Source: Zeimonas sp964481165 (lineage in GTDB: Bacteria; Pseudomonadota; Gammaproteobacteria; Burkholderiales; Burkholderiaceae_E). From it: a DNA stretch of 64,000 bases. Positions 1 through 8,372 of this stretch are shown one piece after another. The stretch's first letter is position 1; every line of letters begins with the position of its first letter. Below the pieces are notes generated by a model that was not told where the DNA came from, did no database searches, and saw nothing but the letters and a program-made list of their open reading frames with translations. The stretch spans positions 1 to 64,000 of the forward strand of contig CAYZYC010000001.1 in assembly GCA_964481165.1 (NCBI GenBank). The letters run 5' to 3'. A program made the position numbers and the translations under genes.

Positions 1-489
1 GCGATGGGCTGGAAGATGAGCGACTTCGGCCTGGCAGCCGAGCTGAAGGCCGACGAACACGGTCCCGCGCTGTGCGACGCGAAGATCGACGGGTTCTTCT
101 ATGCCGTCGGCCATCCCTCGGCGAACATCCAGGATCCGACGACGACCTGCGCGGCGCAACTCGTGTCGCTCACCGGGCCGGCAATCGACAAGCTGGTCGC
201 CGACAAGCCGTACTACGCGAAGGCCACGATTCCCGCCGGGCTGTATCCGAACAACCCGCAGGCAACCGAGACCTACGGGGTACTGGCGACCGTCGTCGCT
301 TCGACGAAGACCCCGCCGGACACGGTCTACGCGGTCGTCAAGGCCGTCTTCGACAACTTCGACGAGTTCAAGAAGCTGCACCCGGCGCTGGCGAGCCTGA
401 AGCCGGAAGACATGATGAAGAACGGCCTCTCGGCTCCGTTGCACGAAGGCGCCCAGCGGTACTATCGTGAAAAGGGCTGGATGAAGTAA
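1..489 (+). CDS. TAXI-family TRAP transporter solute-binding protein (3' part)
   Basis: The gene enters from the left edge; about 162 C-terminal codons are visible, ending at TAA. The segment matches the second half of TAXI-type periplasmic binding proteins: a GFFYAVGHPSA-like stretch, then a YPNNPQATETYGVLATVV region typical of the strand that closes the binding cleft, and a C-terminal helix ending EGAQRYYREKGWM. Such proteins capture a small carboxylate (often glutamate or a C4/C5 acid) in the periplasm and hand it to a TRAP permease. The fused 4TM/12TM permease directly downstream fits this role. The substrate cannot be told from sequence, and the signal peptide lies outside the window. 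Confidence 0.88.
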   Translation, partial: AMGWKMSDFGLAAELKADEHGPALCDAKIDGFFYAVGHPSANIQDPTTTCAAQLVSLTGPAIDKLVADKPYYAKATIPAGLYPNNPQATETYGVLATVVASTKTPPDTVYAVVKAVFDNFDEFKKLHPALASLKPEDMMKNGLSAPLHEGAQRYYREKGWMK

Positions 490-509
490 TCGGAACCGCG
501 CGAGCGACA

Positions 510-556
510 GGCGGGCACCGGGCCCGCCCCCGAGGCGGGCCCGGTGCCCGCCTTTT
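510..556 (+). terminator. Strong Rho-independent terminator between binding protein and permease
   Basis: A perfect 19-bp inverted repeat (510-528 pairs with 534-552) encloses a 5-base loop CCCGA and is followed by TTTT at 553-556. It lies 20 bases after the binding-protein stop and 73 bases before the permease start. It probably ends most transcripts after the binding-protein gene, leaving less read-through for the permease, as is common for binding-protein transporters. Confidence 0.85.
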
Positions 557-628
557 CGTTCGGGCCCGTCGACGGACCGGCTTTGCGCCAGCTGCGCCGT
601 ACGACCGAATCGTCACCGGGAGACCCGC

Positions 629-3211
629 ATGAGCGAAGCTGCCAAGCCTTCCGCAGACCTGCAGCAGCTGGTGGCGGACGTCGACACCGGGGGCCGGGCC
701 GCCTCGGGGGTTTCGGGCGCGGTGATCTCGGCCGTCGCGATCGGCTGGTCGCTGTTCCAGCTGTGGTACGCGTCGCCGCTGCCGTTCTCGCTCGGCATCG
801 GCCTGCTCAACGACACCGAGGCGCGCGCGCTGCACCTGGCGATCGCGCTGTTTCTCGCCTTCCTCGCGTATCCGGGTTCGCGCCGCCGCGGCGTGCGCTA
901 CCGCGTTCCGCTCACCGACTGGGCGATGGCTTTCGCCGGTGCATTCGCCGGCGGCTACCTGCTGCTGTTCTACAACGAGCTGGCGACGCGGCCGGGCGTG
1001 CCGATCGTGCAGGACATCGTCGTCGCGACGGTCGGCATGCTGCTGCTGCTCGAGGCGACCCGGCGCGCGGTCGGCCTGCCGATGACGGTCCTCGCGCTGA
1101 TCTTCCTGGGCTACATCTTCCTCGGCCCGTACCTTCCGGACGTCATCTCGCACAAGGGCGCCTCGCTCGAGCGGATGATCTCGCACATGTGGCTGACCAC
1201 CGAGGGCGTCTACGGCGTGGCGCTGGGCGTCTCGGTTTCGTTCATCTTCATCTACGTGCTGTTCGGATCGCTGCTCGATCGCGCCGGTGCCGGCAACTAC
1301 ATGATGCAGGTGGCCTTCGCGACGCTCGGGCACCTGCGCGGCGGACCGGCGAAAGTCGCCGTGGTCTCGTCGGGACTGAACGGGCTGATCTCCGGCTCGT
1401 CGGTGTCCAACGTCGTCTCCGGCGGGATCTTCACGATTCCGCTGATGAAGAAGGCCGGATACGGCGGAATCAAGGCCGGCGCGATCGAGACGGCGTCTTC
1501 GGTCAACGGCCAGATCATGCCGCCGGTGATGGGAGCGGCGGCGTTCCTGATGGTCGAGTACGTCGGTATCCCGTATTCGGACATCGTCAAGCACGCGTTC
1601 CTGCCTGCGGCGATCTCGTACATCGCGCTCTTCTACATCGTGCACCTCGAAGCGCTGAAGCTGGGCATGAAGCCGAGCGCTTCGCAGCGCTCGCGCACGA
1701 TGCGCGAGCGGGCGATCCGGCTGGGCATGGGCTTTTCGGGAACGATCATCGTGGCGGCGCTGGTCTACTGGATAGCGCTGGGCGCGCAGGCGCTGTTCGG
1801 CGAGAACGCGATCTGGATCACCGGCGGCCTGCTGCTCGTCACCCACATCGCGCTGCTGTGGGATGCGGCGCGCAACCCCGATCTGCCGCAGGACATCGAC
1901 ATCGAGAATCCGGTGCTGCCCGAGACCTGGCCCACGGTGCGCGCCGGACTGCACTTCCTGATTCCGATCGGCGTGCTGATCTGGTGCCTGATGATCGAGC
2001 AGCTGTCGCCGGCGTTCAGCGCCTACTGGGCGACGGTGACGCTGATCGCGCTGATGCTCACGCAGCGGCCGATCATCGCGCTGTTCCGCGGCGCGGCGGT
2101 GGCACCGGCGTTGCGCATCGGTTTCGACGAGGTCGTCCAGGGCCTGAACGACGGCGCGCGCAACATGATCGGGATCGGCATCGCCACGGCGACCGCGGGA
2201 ATCATCGTCGGCGGCATCACGCTCACCGGGCTGGGGTTCCGGATGACCGATTTCGTCGAGGTCGTCTCGCAGGGCAACGTGGTCGCGATGCTGCTGTTCA
2301 CGGCGTTCGTCTGCCTGGTGCTCGGCCTGGGCGTGCCGACGACGGCCAACTACATCCTGGTCGCGTCGCTGATGGCGCCGGTGATCGTCGAACTCGGGGC
2401 GCAGAGCGGCCTGATCATCCCGCTGATCGCGGTGCACCTGTTCGTCTTCTACTACGGGATCATGGGCGACATCACGCCGCCCGTGGGCCTGGCCACCTTC
2501 GCCGCCGCGGCAATCTCGGGGGAAGACCCGATCAGGACCGGCATCCAGGGATCGATCTATGCGCTTCGCACGGTCGTGCTGCCGTTCGTCTTCGTCTTCA
2601 ACCCGGCGCTGCTGCTGATCGACGTCGAGAGCTGGCACGAGGTCGTGATCGTCGCGTTCGCGTCGATCGTCGCGTCGCTGACCTTCGCCGCGGCGACGAT
2701 GGGGTGGTTCCGGATCAAGTGCCGGTGGTGGGAGGTCGTCCTGCTGCTCGCCGCGACCTTCGCGCTGTTCCGCCCCGACTGGTTCATGGACCGCATCGCG
2801 GCGCCGTACACCGAAGTGCCCGCCTCGCGGATCTTCGAAGTCGCGGAAGGCCTCGACCAGGGCAAGCGGCTCGCGTTGATCATCGAGGGAACGAATCTCG
2901 AAGGCGAGGACATCCGCAAGACCGTCGGCGTGCAGTTGCGCGAACCGGGCGACGGACGAAAGCGGCTGCAGGAGGCGGGGCTCACCGTCACGGCGCTCGG
3001 CGAGCAGGTGCAGATCGCCAACGTGCGTTTCGGCAGCCGCGCGCGCAAGTCCGGGTTCGAGATCGGCTGGCAGATCGGAGGCGTGCTCGTTCCGACCGCC
3101 AGGCCGTCGATGCACTGGGTCTACATCCCGGCGCTGCTGCTCGTCGCGCTGCTCTGGTGGGGACAGGGCCGGCGCGAGACCGCGTCGGTGACCGCGTTGC
3201 CGCACGCCTGA
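629..3211 (+). CDS. TRAP transporter permease, fused 4TM/12TM (DctQM-type) protein
   Basis: An 860-residue, very hydrophobic protein that joins the small (DctQ-like) and large (DctM-like) TRAP subunits in one chain, the form that partners TAXI binding proteins. The DctM part shows GLNGLISGSSVSNVVSGG and the later GLGVPTTANYILVASLMAP loop, both typical of the ion-coupled transport core. About 150 C-terminal residues form a DUF3394-like soluble part ending in one more membrane segment. It imports the binding protein's ligand using a sodium or proton gradient. The ATG is preceded by GGGAGA at good spacing. Expression is probably set by read-through of the hairpin upstream. Confidence 0.93.
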   Translation: MSEAAKPSADLQQLVADVDTGGRAASGVSGAVISAVAIGWSLFQLWYASPLPFSLGIGLLNDTEARALHLAIALFLAFLAYPGSRRRGVRYRVPLTDWAMAFAGAFAGGYLLLFYNELATRPGVPIVQDIVVATVGMLLLLEATRRAVGLPMTVLALIFLGYIFLGPYLPDVISHKGASLERMISHMWLTTEGVYGVALGVSVSFIFIYVLFGSLLDRAGAGNYMMQVAFATLGHLRGGPAKVAVVSSGLNGLISGSSVSNVVSGGIFTIPLMKKAGYGGIKAGAIETASSVNGQIMPPVMGAAAFLMVEYVGIPYSDIVKHAFLPAAISYIALFYIVHLEALKLGMKPSASQRSRTMRERAIRLGMGFSGTIIVAALVYWIALGAQALFGENAIWITGGLLLVTHIALLWDAARNPDLPQDIDIENPVLPETWPTVRAGLHFLIPIGVLIWCLMIEQLSPAFSAYWATVTLIALMLTQRPIIALFRGAAVAPALRIGFDEVVQGLNDGARNMIGIGIATATAGIIVGGITLTGLGFRMTDFVEVVSQGNVVAMLLFTAFVCLVLGLGVPTTANYILVASLMAPVIVELGAQSGLIIPLIAVHLFVFYYGIMGDITPPVGLATFAAAAISGEDPIRTGIQGSIYALRTVVLPFVFVFNPALLLIDVESWHEVVIVAFASIVASLTFAAATMGWFRIKCRWWEVVLLLAATFALFRPDWFMDRIAAPYTEVPASRIFEVAEGLDQGKRLALIIEGTNLEGEDIRKTVGVQLREPGDGRKRLQEAGLTVTALGEQVQIANVRFGSRARKSGFEIGWQIGGVLVPTARPSMHWVYIPALLLVALLWWGQGRRETASVTALPHA

Positions 3212-3257
3212 GTTCGGGGCACCCCCGCGCGACCCTGCCGAAGGCACGGAGGCCACG

Positions 3258-4742
3258 ATGCGTACGATGCCGTTCTTCTGGCTCCTCTTCGCCTGCACGT
3301 TGCTGGCCGCCTGCGCGACCGTGACGAACCCCGTCACCGGGCAGGCCGAACGCACGGTGATGGACGAAAGGAGCGAGATCGCCGAAGGCGCGAAGGCGCA
3401 CACGCAGGTGCTCGCCGAATACGGCGTCTACGACGATCCGAAGCTGCAGGCCTACGTCGACGGCATCGGCCAGCGGCTGGCCCGGCAGTCGCACCGCCCG
3501 GAACTGAAGTGGACCTTCACGGTGCTCGACTCGCCGGAGATCAACGCGTTCGCGCTTCCGGGCGGCTACGTCTACGTCACGCGCGGCATCATGTCCTACA
3601 TGGAGAGCGAGGCCGATCTCGCCGGCGTGATCGGCCACGAGATCGGCCACGTCACCGCGCGGCACGGTGCGCAACGCGCCACGCGCCAGCAGACCGCCGG
3701 GCTCGGCGTTCTCGCCGCGACGGTGCTCGGCGCCGTGCTCGAAGGAAGCGGCGTGAGCGGCGCCGGCGACCTGGCGAGCCAGGTTTCGCAGGGCGTCGCG
3801 GCCGGCTATATCGCGTCGTACAGCCGCGAACAGGAACTGCAGGCCGACCAGCTGGGCGCCGAGTACCTCGCGCGCAATCGCTACAACCCGCGCAACATGG
3901 TCGACGTCATCACGGTGCTGCGCAACCAGGAGCGTTTCGCCGCGGACACGGCGCGCGCCGAGGGACGCGCTGCACCGGCCGGGCCCGACTGGCTCGCTTC
4001 GCATCCCAGCAACGAGCGGCGCCTGCAGGAGATCCGCGAGATCGCAGCGAAGTACCAGGGAAGCTACGGCGACGACCAGCGTGCCCGCTACCTGCGGGCG
4101 ATCGACGGCCTGCGCTTCGGCGATTCGGCCGAACAGGGTCTCGTGCGCGGGCGCGATTTCTTCCATGGGCCGCTCGGCATCGCGATGACCGTTCCCGAAG
4201 GGTGGCGGATCCGCAACGCGCCCGATGCCGTCACGATGGTCAACGCCGCCGGCGATGCAGGGCTCGTGATGAAGCTCGTGCCGCCGAAGGCCGGCGACGA
4301 TCACGCGCAGATCATCCGCAACGTGTTCCAGCCCACCGGCGGACGCACGGAACGACGCGACCTGAACGGGCTGCAGGCGACACACGTCGTCGGGACACGC
4401 CGGACCTCGCAGGGCGCGCAGGGCTTCCTCGCGACCATCGTTTCCGGCCCGGCGAACCGGAACTACGCGTTGCTGTACGCCGCGAAGGACTCCGCCGCGC
4501 TGCAACGATCGGCCGCGCAGCTGCGCCAGGCGGAGTCGTCGTTTCGCGCGATGACCGCGGCCGATCGCAGCCGCGCGCGCGCCTGGTCGATCGACACGGT
4601 CGCCTATCCGCGAGGCGGCTTCGCCGAACTCGCGCGTTCCTCGCCGCTTCCGGGCGACGCGCAGCGGCACCTGCGACTGCTCAACGGCTTCTACGAAGGC
4701 GGCGAGCCGAAAGTCGGACAGCCGGTGAAGGTGGTCCGCTAG
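3258..4742 (+). CDS. M48-family zinc metalloprotease, predicted lipoprotein
   Basis: A 494-residue protein. The N-terminus is a lipoprotein signal with lipobox LAAC (cysteine 19), so it should be anchored in the envelope facing the periplasm. The zinc site is clear: HEIGH at residues 127-131 and the third ligand glutamate 193 in ELQAD. This resembles the BepA/LoiP group that degrades or helps assemble outer-membrane proteins; the C-terminal 200 residues are a less conserved region rather than an obvious TPR array. GGAGG at 3247-3251 supports the ATG. It follows the permease by 46 bases, but a functional link is not evident. Its stop codon overlaps the convergent dehydratase stop. Confidence 0.9.
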   Translation: MRTMPFFWLLFACTLLAACATVTNPVTGQAERTVMDERSEIAEGAKAHTQVLAEYGVYDDPKLQAYVDGIGQRLARQSHRPELKWTFTVLDSPEINAFALPGGYVYVTRGIMSYMESEADLAGVIGHEIGHVTARHGAQRATRQQTAGLGVLAATVLGAVLEGSGVSGAGDLASQVSQGVAAGYIASYSREQELQADQLGAEYLARNRYNPRNMVDVITVLRNQERFAADTARAEGRAAPAGPDWLASHPSNERRLQEIREIAAKYQGSYGDDQRARYLRAIDGLRFGDSAEQGLVRGRDFFHGPLGIAMTVPEGWRIRNAPDAVTMVNAAGDAGLVMKLVPPKAGDDHAQIIRNVFQPTGGRTERRDLNGLQATHVVGTRRTSQGAQGFLATIVSGPANRNYALLYAAKDSAALQRSAAQLRQAESSFRAMTAADRSRARAWSIDTVAYPRGGFAELARSSPLPGDAQRHLRLLNGFYEGGEPKVGQPVKVVR

Positions 4743-5728
4743 CGTCCGGCCGATGCGCGAGGACGTGCAGTCGGTGCGATCGCGCGAGCGAACGCGGCGA
4801 GGTCGACGTTGCCCCCGCTGATCACGATGCCGACGCGCTTGCCGCGCCACATCGGCGCCGCCGCGAAAGCCGCTGCGGCGGCGAGGCACCCGGTCGGTTC
4901 GACGACGATCTTCATGCGCTCGGCGAAGAACCGCATCGCCTCCACCAACTGCGCATCGGTGACCGTGACGATGTCGCGCACGAGCCGGCGGATGATCGGA
5001 AACGTCGTCTCGCCGAGATGGGTCGTCATCGCCCCGTCGGCGATCGTCTGCGGCACTTCGATCGACACGATCCGGCCTGCACGCAGCGAACGACGACCGT
5101 CGTCCCCGGCCTCGGGCTCGACGCCGAAAACCGCACAGCCGGGCGACAGCTGCTCGGCCGCGAGCAGGCAGCCCGACAGCAGTCCACCGCCGCCGAGAGC
5201 GACGAACAGCGCATCGAGCGGACCGGTTTCCCCGAACAGCTCCAGCGCCACGGTTCCCTGGCCGGCGATGACATCGGCGTGGTCGTACGGGGGTATCAAC
5301 GTCAACCCGCGTTCGCCGGCGATCCGCCGCGTGAGCGCCTCGCGATCTTCGGAGAACCGGTCGTAGCGGACGACTTCGGCGCCGTATTCGAGCGTCGCGG
5401 CGAGCTTCGGTGCCGGTGCGTCGCCGGGCATCACGACGGTCGCGCGGACGCCGAGTTCGCGGGCGGCCAGCGCGATCGCCTGCGCGTGGTTTCCCGACGA
5501 GAACGCGATGACGCCGGCGTGCCGTTGCTCCGGCCCGAGCCTGGCGATCGCGTTGTATGCGCCGCGGAACTTGAATGCGCCCATGCGCTGCAGGTTCTCG
5601 CACTTGAAGTGCAGCGCCGCGCCGCTGCGCGCGTCGGCGGTCGCCGATCGCAGCACCGGCGTGCGATGCGCATGTCCGCGCAGTCGTTCGGCAGCAGCCT
5701 GGACGTCGGTGAAATCGGGCAGCGTCAT
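4739..5728 (-). CDS. Threonine/serine dehydratase-like PLP enzyme
   Basis: A 329-residue fold-type II pyridoxal-phosphate enzyme. The PLP lysine is in FKFRGAYNA (residue 53 from the chosen start), SSGNHAQ forms the substrate loop and ALGGGGLLSG the phosphate-binding glycine loop. Family members deaminate L-threonine or L-serine to a 2-oxo acid; some are serine racemases or 3-hydroxyaspartate dehydratases, and sequence alone does not separate these. There is no C-terminal regulatory ACT domain, so it is the catabolic/short type. The start at 5728 (MTLPDF) fits family length; an in-frame ATG at 5767 would add 13 unlikely residues. Neither has a clear ribosome site. Confidence 0.87.
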   Translation of the reverse strand: MTLPDFTDVQAAAERLRGHAHRTPVLRSATADARSGAALHFKCENLQRMGAFKFRGAYNAIARLGPEQRHAGVIAFSSGNHAQAIALAARELGVRATVVMPGDAPAPKLAATLEYGAEVVRYDRFSEDREALTRRIAGERGLTLIPPYDHADVIAGQGTVALELFGETGPLDALFVALGGGGLLSGCLLAAEQLSPGCAVFGVEPEAGDDGRRSLRAGRIVSIEVPQTIADGAMTTHLGETTFPIIRRLVRDIVTVTDAQLVEAMRFFAERMKIVVEPTGCLAAAAAFAAAPMWRGKRVGIVISGGNVDLAAFARAIAPTARPRASAGR

Positions 5729-5821
5729 CGTGCGGACCGGTGAATGTATCGGCAAGCAAGCCGGCATGGCCGGGGCCGGAAAGCCAGCATACCGTCGATC
5801 CGGGCACCGCCGTGCGTAGCA

Positions 5822-5827
5822 TATGAT
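5822..5827 (+). promoter_or_regulatory. Candidate -10 element before chrA
   Basis: TATGAT lies 32 bases before the GTG start of the chromate transporter, in the divergent gap to the dehydratase gene. No good -35 box is visible, so support is only moderate. Confidence 0.35.
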
Positions 5828-5859
5828 GCCCGCGGCAACGTTTCCGCGAGCACCGCCGA

Positions 5860-7164
5860 GTGACCTTCGAAGTCTTCTGCGTCTTCCTGAAGCTCGGGCT
5901 GACTTCGTTCGGCGGACCGATCGCCCACCTCGGCTATTACCGCAGCGAGTTCGTCGAACGCCGGCGCTGGCTCGACGAAGCGCGCTATGCCGACCTGATC
6001 GCGTTGTGCCAGTTCCTGCCCGGGCCGACCAGCAGCCAGATCGGTTTCGCGATCGGCCTCGAGCGAGCCGGCGTACGCGGCGCGCTCGCCGCGTGGATCG
6101 GTTTCACCGCGCCGTCGGCGCTGCTGATGGTGCTCGTCGCGACCGGGTTCGCGCAGGGCGCCGCAGGCAGCGCCGTGTTCGATGCCATCGTGCACGCGCT
6201 CGAGATCGTCGCGGTCGCCATCGTTGCGCAGGCCGTCTGGTCGATGTGGCAGATGCTCTGCCCCGACTGGCCTCGGCGCGTGTTCGCGATGGGCACGGCG
6301 GCCTTCGTGCTCTCGTGGCCTGCGACCGGGGCGCAGTGGCTGGCGCTCGCCGCATGTGCACTGCTCGGCTGGCGGGTGCTGCGCGCAGCGGGCCGGACGG
6401 GGGCGGATTCGGGCGCGAATTCGCTGCCCGAGCCGAGCGCCGCAGCGGTGCAGGGCGATTCCCGAGCGGGACAGCGCGTCGGGACGGCGCTCGACACGCG
6501 TATCGGCGTTGCGACCGGGTGGCTCGCGCTCGCGGTGTTCCTCGGGCTTCTCGCCGGATTGCCGATCGTTTCCCGACTGTCGGGGTCGCAGGCGCTGCAG
6601 GTATTCGATGCGTTCTACCAGGCCGGCGCGCTGGTGTTCGGCGGAGGCCACGTCGTGCTTCCGCTTCTGGAAGCGGCAGTGGTCGCACCCGGCTGGGTCT
6701 CCGAGTCGGTGTTCCTCGCCGGTTACGGCGCGGCGCAGGCGCTTCCGGGACCGTTGTTCAGTTTCGCCGCGTACCTCGGCTACGGGATCGGCGCGGGCGA
6801 TCCGGCCTCCGGCATTGCGGGCGCCGCCGACGGCACGATCGGAGGCTGGTGGGGCGCAGCGGTCGGCCTGGTCGCGTTGTTCCTCCCGGGATTCCTGATC
6901 CTGCTGGCCGCGCTGCCGTTCTGGGTGCGCTTGCGCAGGCATGGCGCGCTGCGGGCGGCGATCACCGGCGTCAACGCCGGCGTCGTCGGATTGCTGCTCG
7001 CAGCGTTGATCGACCCGTTGGCCCGCAGCGCGATTCACGGCGCAGTCGATGCCGCGATCGCGGTCCTCCTGCTGGCGCTGTTGGCGAAGCTGCGATGGCA
7101 GCCGCTTGCCGTGGTCGCCACGGGAATCGTCGTGGGGATGCTGCGCTGGAGCGTTGCAGGATGA
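5860..7164 (+). CDS. chrA: Chromate transporter, long-chain CHR family
   Basis: A 434-residue membrane protein with two homologous CHR halves. The first has FGGPIAHLGYY and FLPGPTSSQ; the second has FGGGHVVLPLL and ALPGPLFSFAAYLGYG. This duplicated layout is the long-chain ChrA form, which exports chromate (and may move sulfate) across the inner membrane. A hydrophilic stretch near residues 180-215 links the halves. It starts with GTG. The next gene, a LysE-type exporter, starts inside its stop codon (ATGA), so the two are translationally coupled. No chrB-type regulator is next to it. Confidence 0.9.
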   Translation: MTFEVFCVFLKLGLTSFGGPIAHLGYYRSEFVERRRWLDEARYADLIALCQFLPGPTSSQIGFAIGLERAGVRGALAAWIGFTAPSALLMVLVATGFAQGAAGSAVFDAIVHALEIVAVAIVAQAVWSMWQMLCPDWPRRVFAMGTAAFVLSWPATGAQWLALAACALLGWRVLRAAGRTGADSGANSLPEPSAAAVQGDSRAGQRVGTALDTRIGVATGWLALAVFLGLLAGLPIVSRLSGSQALQVFDAFYQAGALVFGGGHVVLPLLEAAVVAPGWVSESVFLAGYGAAQALPGPLFSFAAYLGYGIGAGDPASGIAGAADGTIGGWWGAAVGLVALFLPGFLILLAALPFWVRLRRHGALRAAITGVNAGVVGLLLAALIDPLARSAIHGAVDAAIAVLLLALLAKLRWQPLAVVATGIVVGMLRWSVAG

Positions 7165-7784
7165 TCCCGATCGAAACCGCGCTCGCGTTCTTCGTCGTGG
7201 CAGTGCTTCTGGGACTGGCACCGGGGCCCGACATCGTGTTCGTGCTCTTCCAGTCGGCGATGCGCGGTCGCACTGCGGGCCTGCAGGTGGTCCTCGGACT
7301 GTGCACGGGGCTGCTGGTGCACACCGCGGCGGTCGCCGCAGGGCTCGCGGCGGTGTTCGCAGCGTCGGCGATCGCGTTCGAAGTCGTGAAGTGGCTCGGC
7401 GCGCTGTACCTCGCCTGGCTCGCATGGCTGGCGTTTCGTGCGCCGGCGGAACTCGGCAGCGCCGCGCCGGCAAAGGGCAGCGGGTGGGCGATGTACCGGC
7501 GCGGCGTCCTGATGAACCTGGGCAACCCGAAGGTCGCGATCTTCTTTCTCGCGTTCCTTCCGCAGTTCACCGATCCGTCGCAAGGCGCGCTGTGGGCCCA
7601 GGTCATGATGCTCGGCGCGATCTTCATCGCCGCGACGCTGCTGGTCTTCGGCGGCATCGCGTGGTTCGCGGGCGTCGTCGGCGAGCGGATCCGCACATCG
7701 CCCCGGTTGCACCTTGCGATGAACCGCGTCACCGGCGTGGTGTTCCTGCTGCTCGCTTTCCGCCTTGCCGTTGCCGAACGCTGA
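7161..7784 (+). CDS. LysE/RhtB-family amino-acid exporter
   Basis: A 207-residue protein with about six membrane segments and the family's N-terminal LAPGPDIVFVL signature. Members export amino acids or similar small metabolites by proton exchange; lysine, threonine and homoserine are known substrates of relatives, and the one used here is unknown. The ATG at 7161 overlaps the chrA TGA (ATGA), implying coupled translation. It converges on the HIT gene with a 33-base gap in which I see no convincing terminator. Confidence 0.88.
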   Translation: MIPIETALAFFVVAVLLGLAPGPDIVFVLFQSAMRGRTAGLQVVLGLCTGLLVHTAAVAAGLAAVFAASAIAFEVVKWLGALYLAWLAWLAFRAPAELGSAAPAKGSGWAMYRRGVLMNLGNPKVAIFFLAFLPQFTDPSQGALWAQVMMLGAIFIAATLLVFGGIAWFAGVVGERIRTSPRLHLAMNRVTGVVFLLLAFRLAVAER

Positions 7785-7817
7785 GCCGCGCGCAGCCGAT
7801 GCGCCGGCCGCCGGTGC

Positions 7818-8231
7818 TCAGAGACGAATGCGTGCGGCCAGTTGCTGCAGCTGCTCGAGCGGCGGATCGCGCCGCGGCCAGCCGAGCGTCACGGTGTCGC
7901 CGTTGCGCCGCGGCAGTACGTGCAGGTGCAGGTGCGGGACGGTCTGCCAACCGGCGACCCGGTTGGCCTGCAGGATCGTGATGCCGTCGGCAGCGAACTC
8001 GCGTTCGACGGCGATCGCGATGCGCCGCGCCGCGCGCATCATCGCCAGCGCAGTCGGCTCGTCGGCGTCCATCAGCGTCTCGTAGGGGCGGATCGACGCG
8101 ACGATCACGTGGCCGTCGTTGACCTGTCCGGCGTCCATGAACGCGAACACGTGTTCGTCGGCGTAGACGCGGGCGCACGGCAGCTCGCCCGCATACAGGC
8201 GTTCGAAGAGGGTCGGCGTGGCGGTCGGCAT
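7818..8231 (-). CDS. HIT-family nucleotide hydrolase
   Basis: A 137-residue protein with the histidine-triad active site HLHLHVLPR (residues 100-108; the central histidine is the nucleophile) and the upstream DAGQVNDGHVIV strand typical of HIT proteins. Relatives hydrolyse nucleoside phosphoramidates, dinucleoside polyphosphates or AMP-linked compounds in the cytoplasm. The size and the short C-terminal tail after the triad suit the small HinT/Hit-like group. The start at 8231 gives MPTATPTLFERLY, a normal N-terminus. It is divergent from serA. Confidence 0.9.
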   Translation of the reverse strand: MPTATPTLFERLYAGELPCARVYADEHVFAFMDAGQVNDGHVIVASIRPYETLMDADEPTALAMMRAARRIAIAVEREFAADGITILQANRVAGWQTVPHLHLHVLPRRNGDTVTLGWPRRDPPLEQLQQLAARIRL

Positions 8232-8345
8232 CGGCGCGGCTCCTTGGGGGGGTCGAGTCCGCGGACGATACGCCAAACCCGGTGCGCCGCTGCCGCGTCC
8301 GTCGCCCAATACCCGCGACCGGCGACGACGGCTCCGGCGAAGCCC

Positions 8346-8351
8346 TACAAT
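8346..8351 (+). promoter_or_regulatory. Candidate -10 element for serA
   Basis: TACAAT, followed by GAC, lies 21 bases before the serA ATG in the 141-base divergent gap. This CTACAATG-type element recurs before other genes here. No clear -35 box was found. Confidence 0.4.
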
Positions 8352-8372
8352 GACGGGTTTTCCCCTCCCGCC

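Noticed and set aside
368..3403. A 1,011-codon minus-strand frame across the TRAP permease
   Set aside because: Its translation is Asp/Arg/His/Gln-rich low complexity, mirroring hydrophobic codons of the true permease.
5860..7784. Considered chrA-lysE as part of a metal-resistance island
   Set aside because: No ChrB, mer, czc or transposon genes flank it; base composition is the same as the surroundings.
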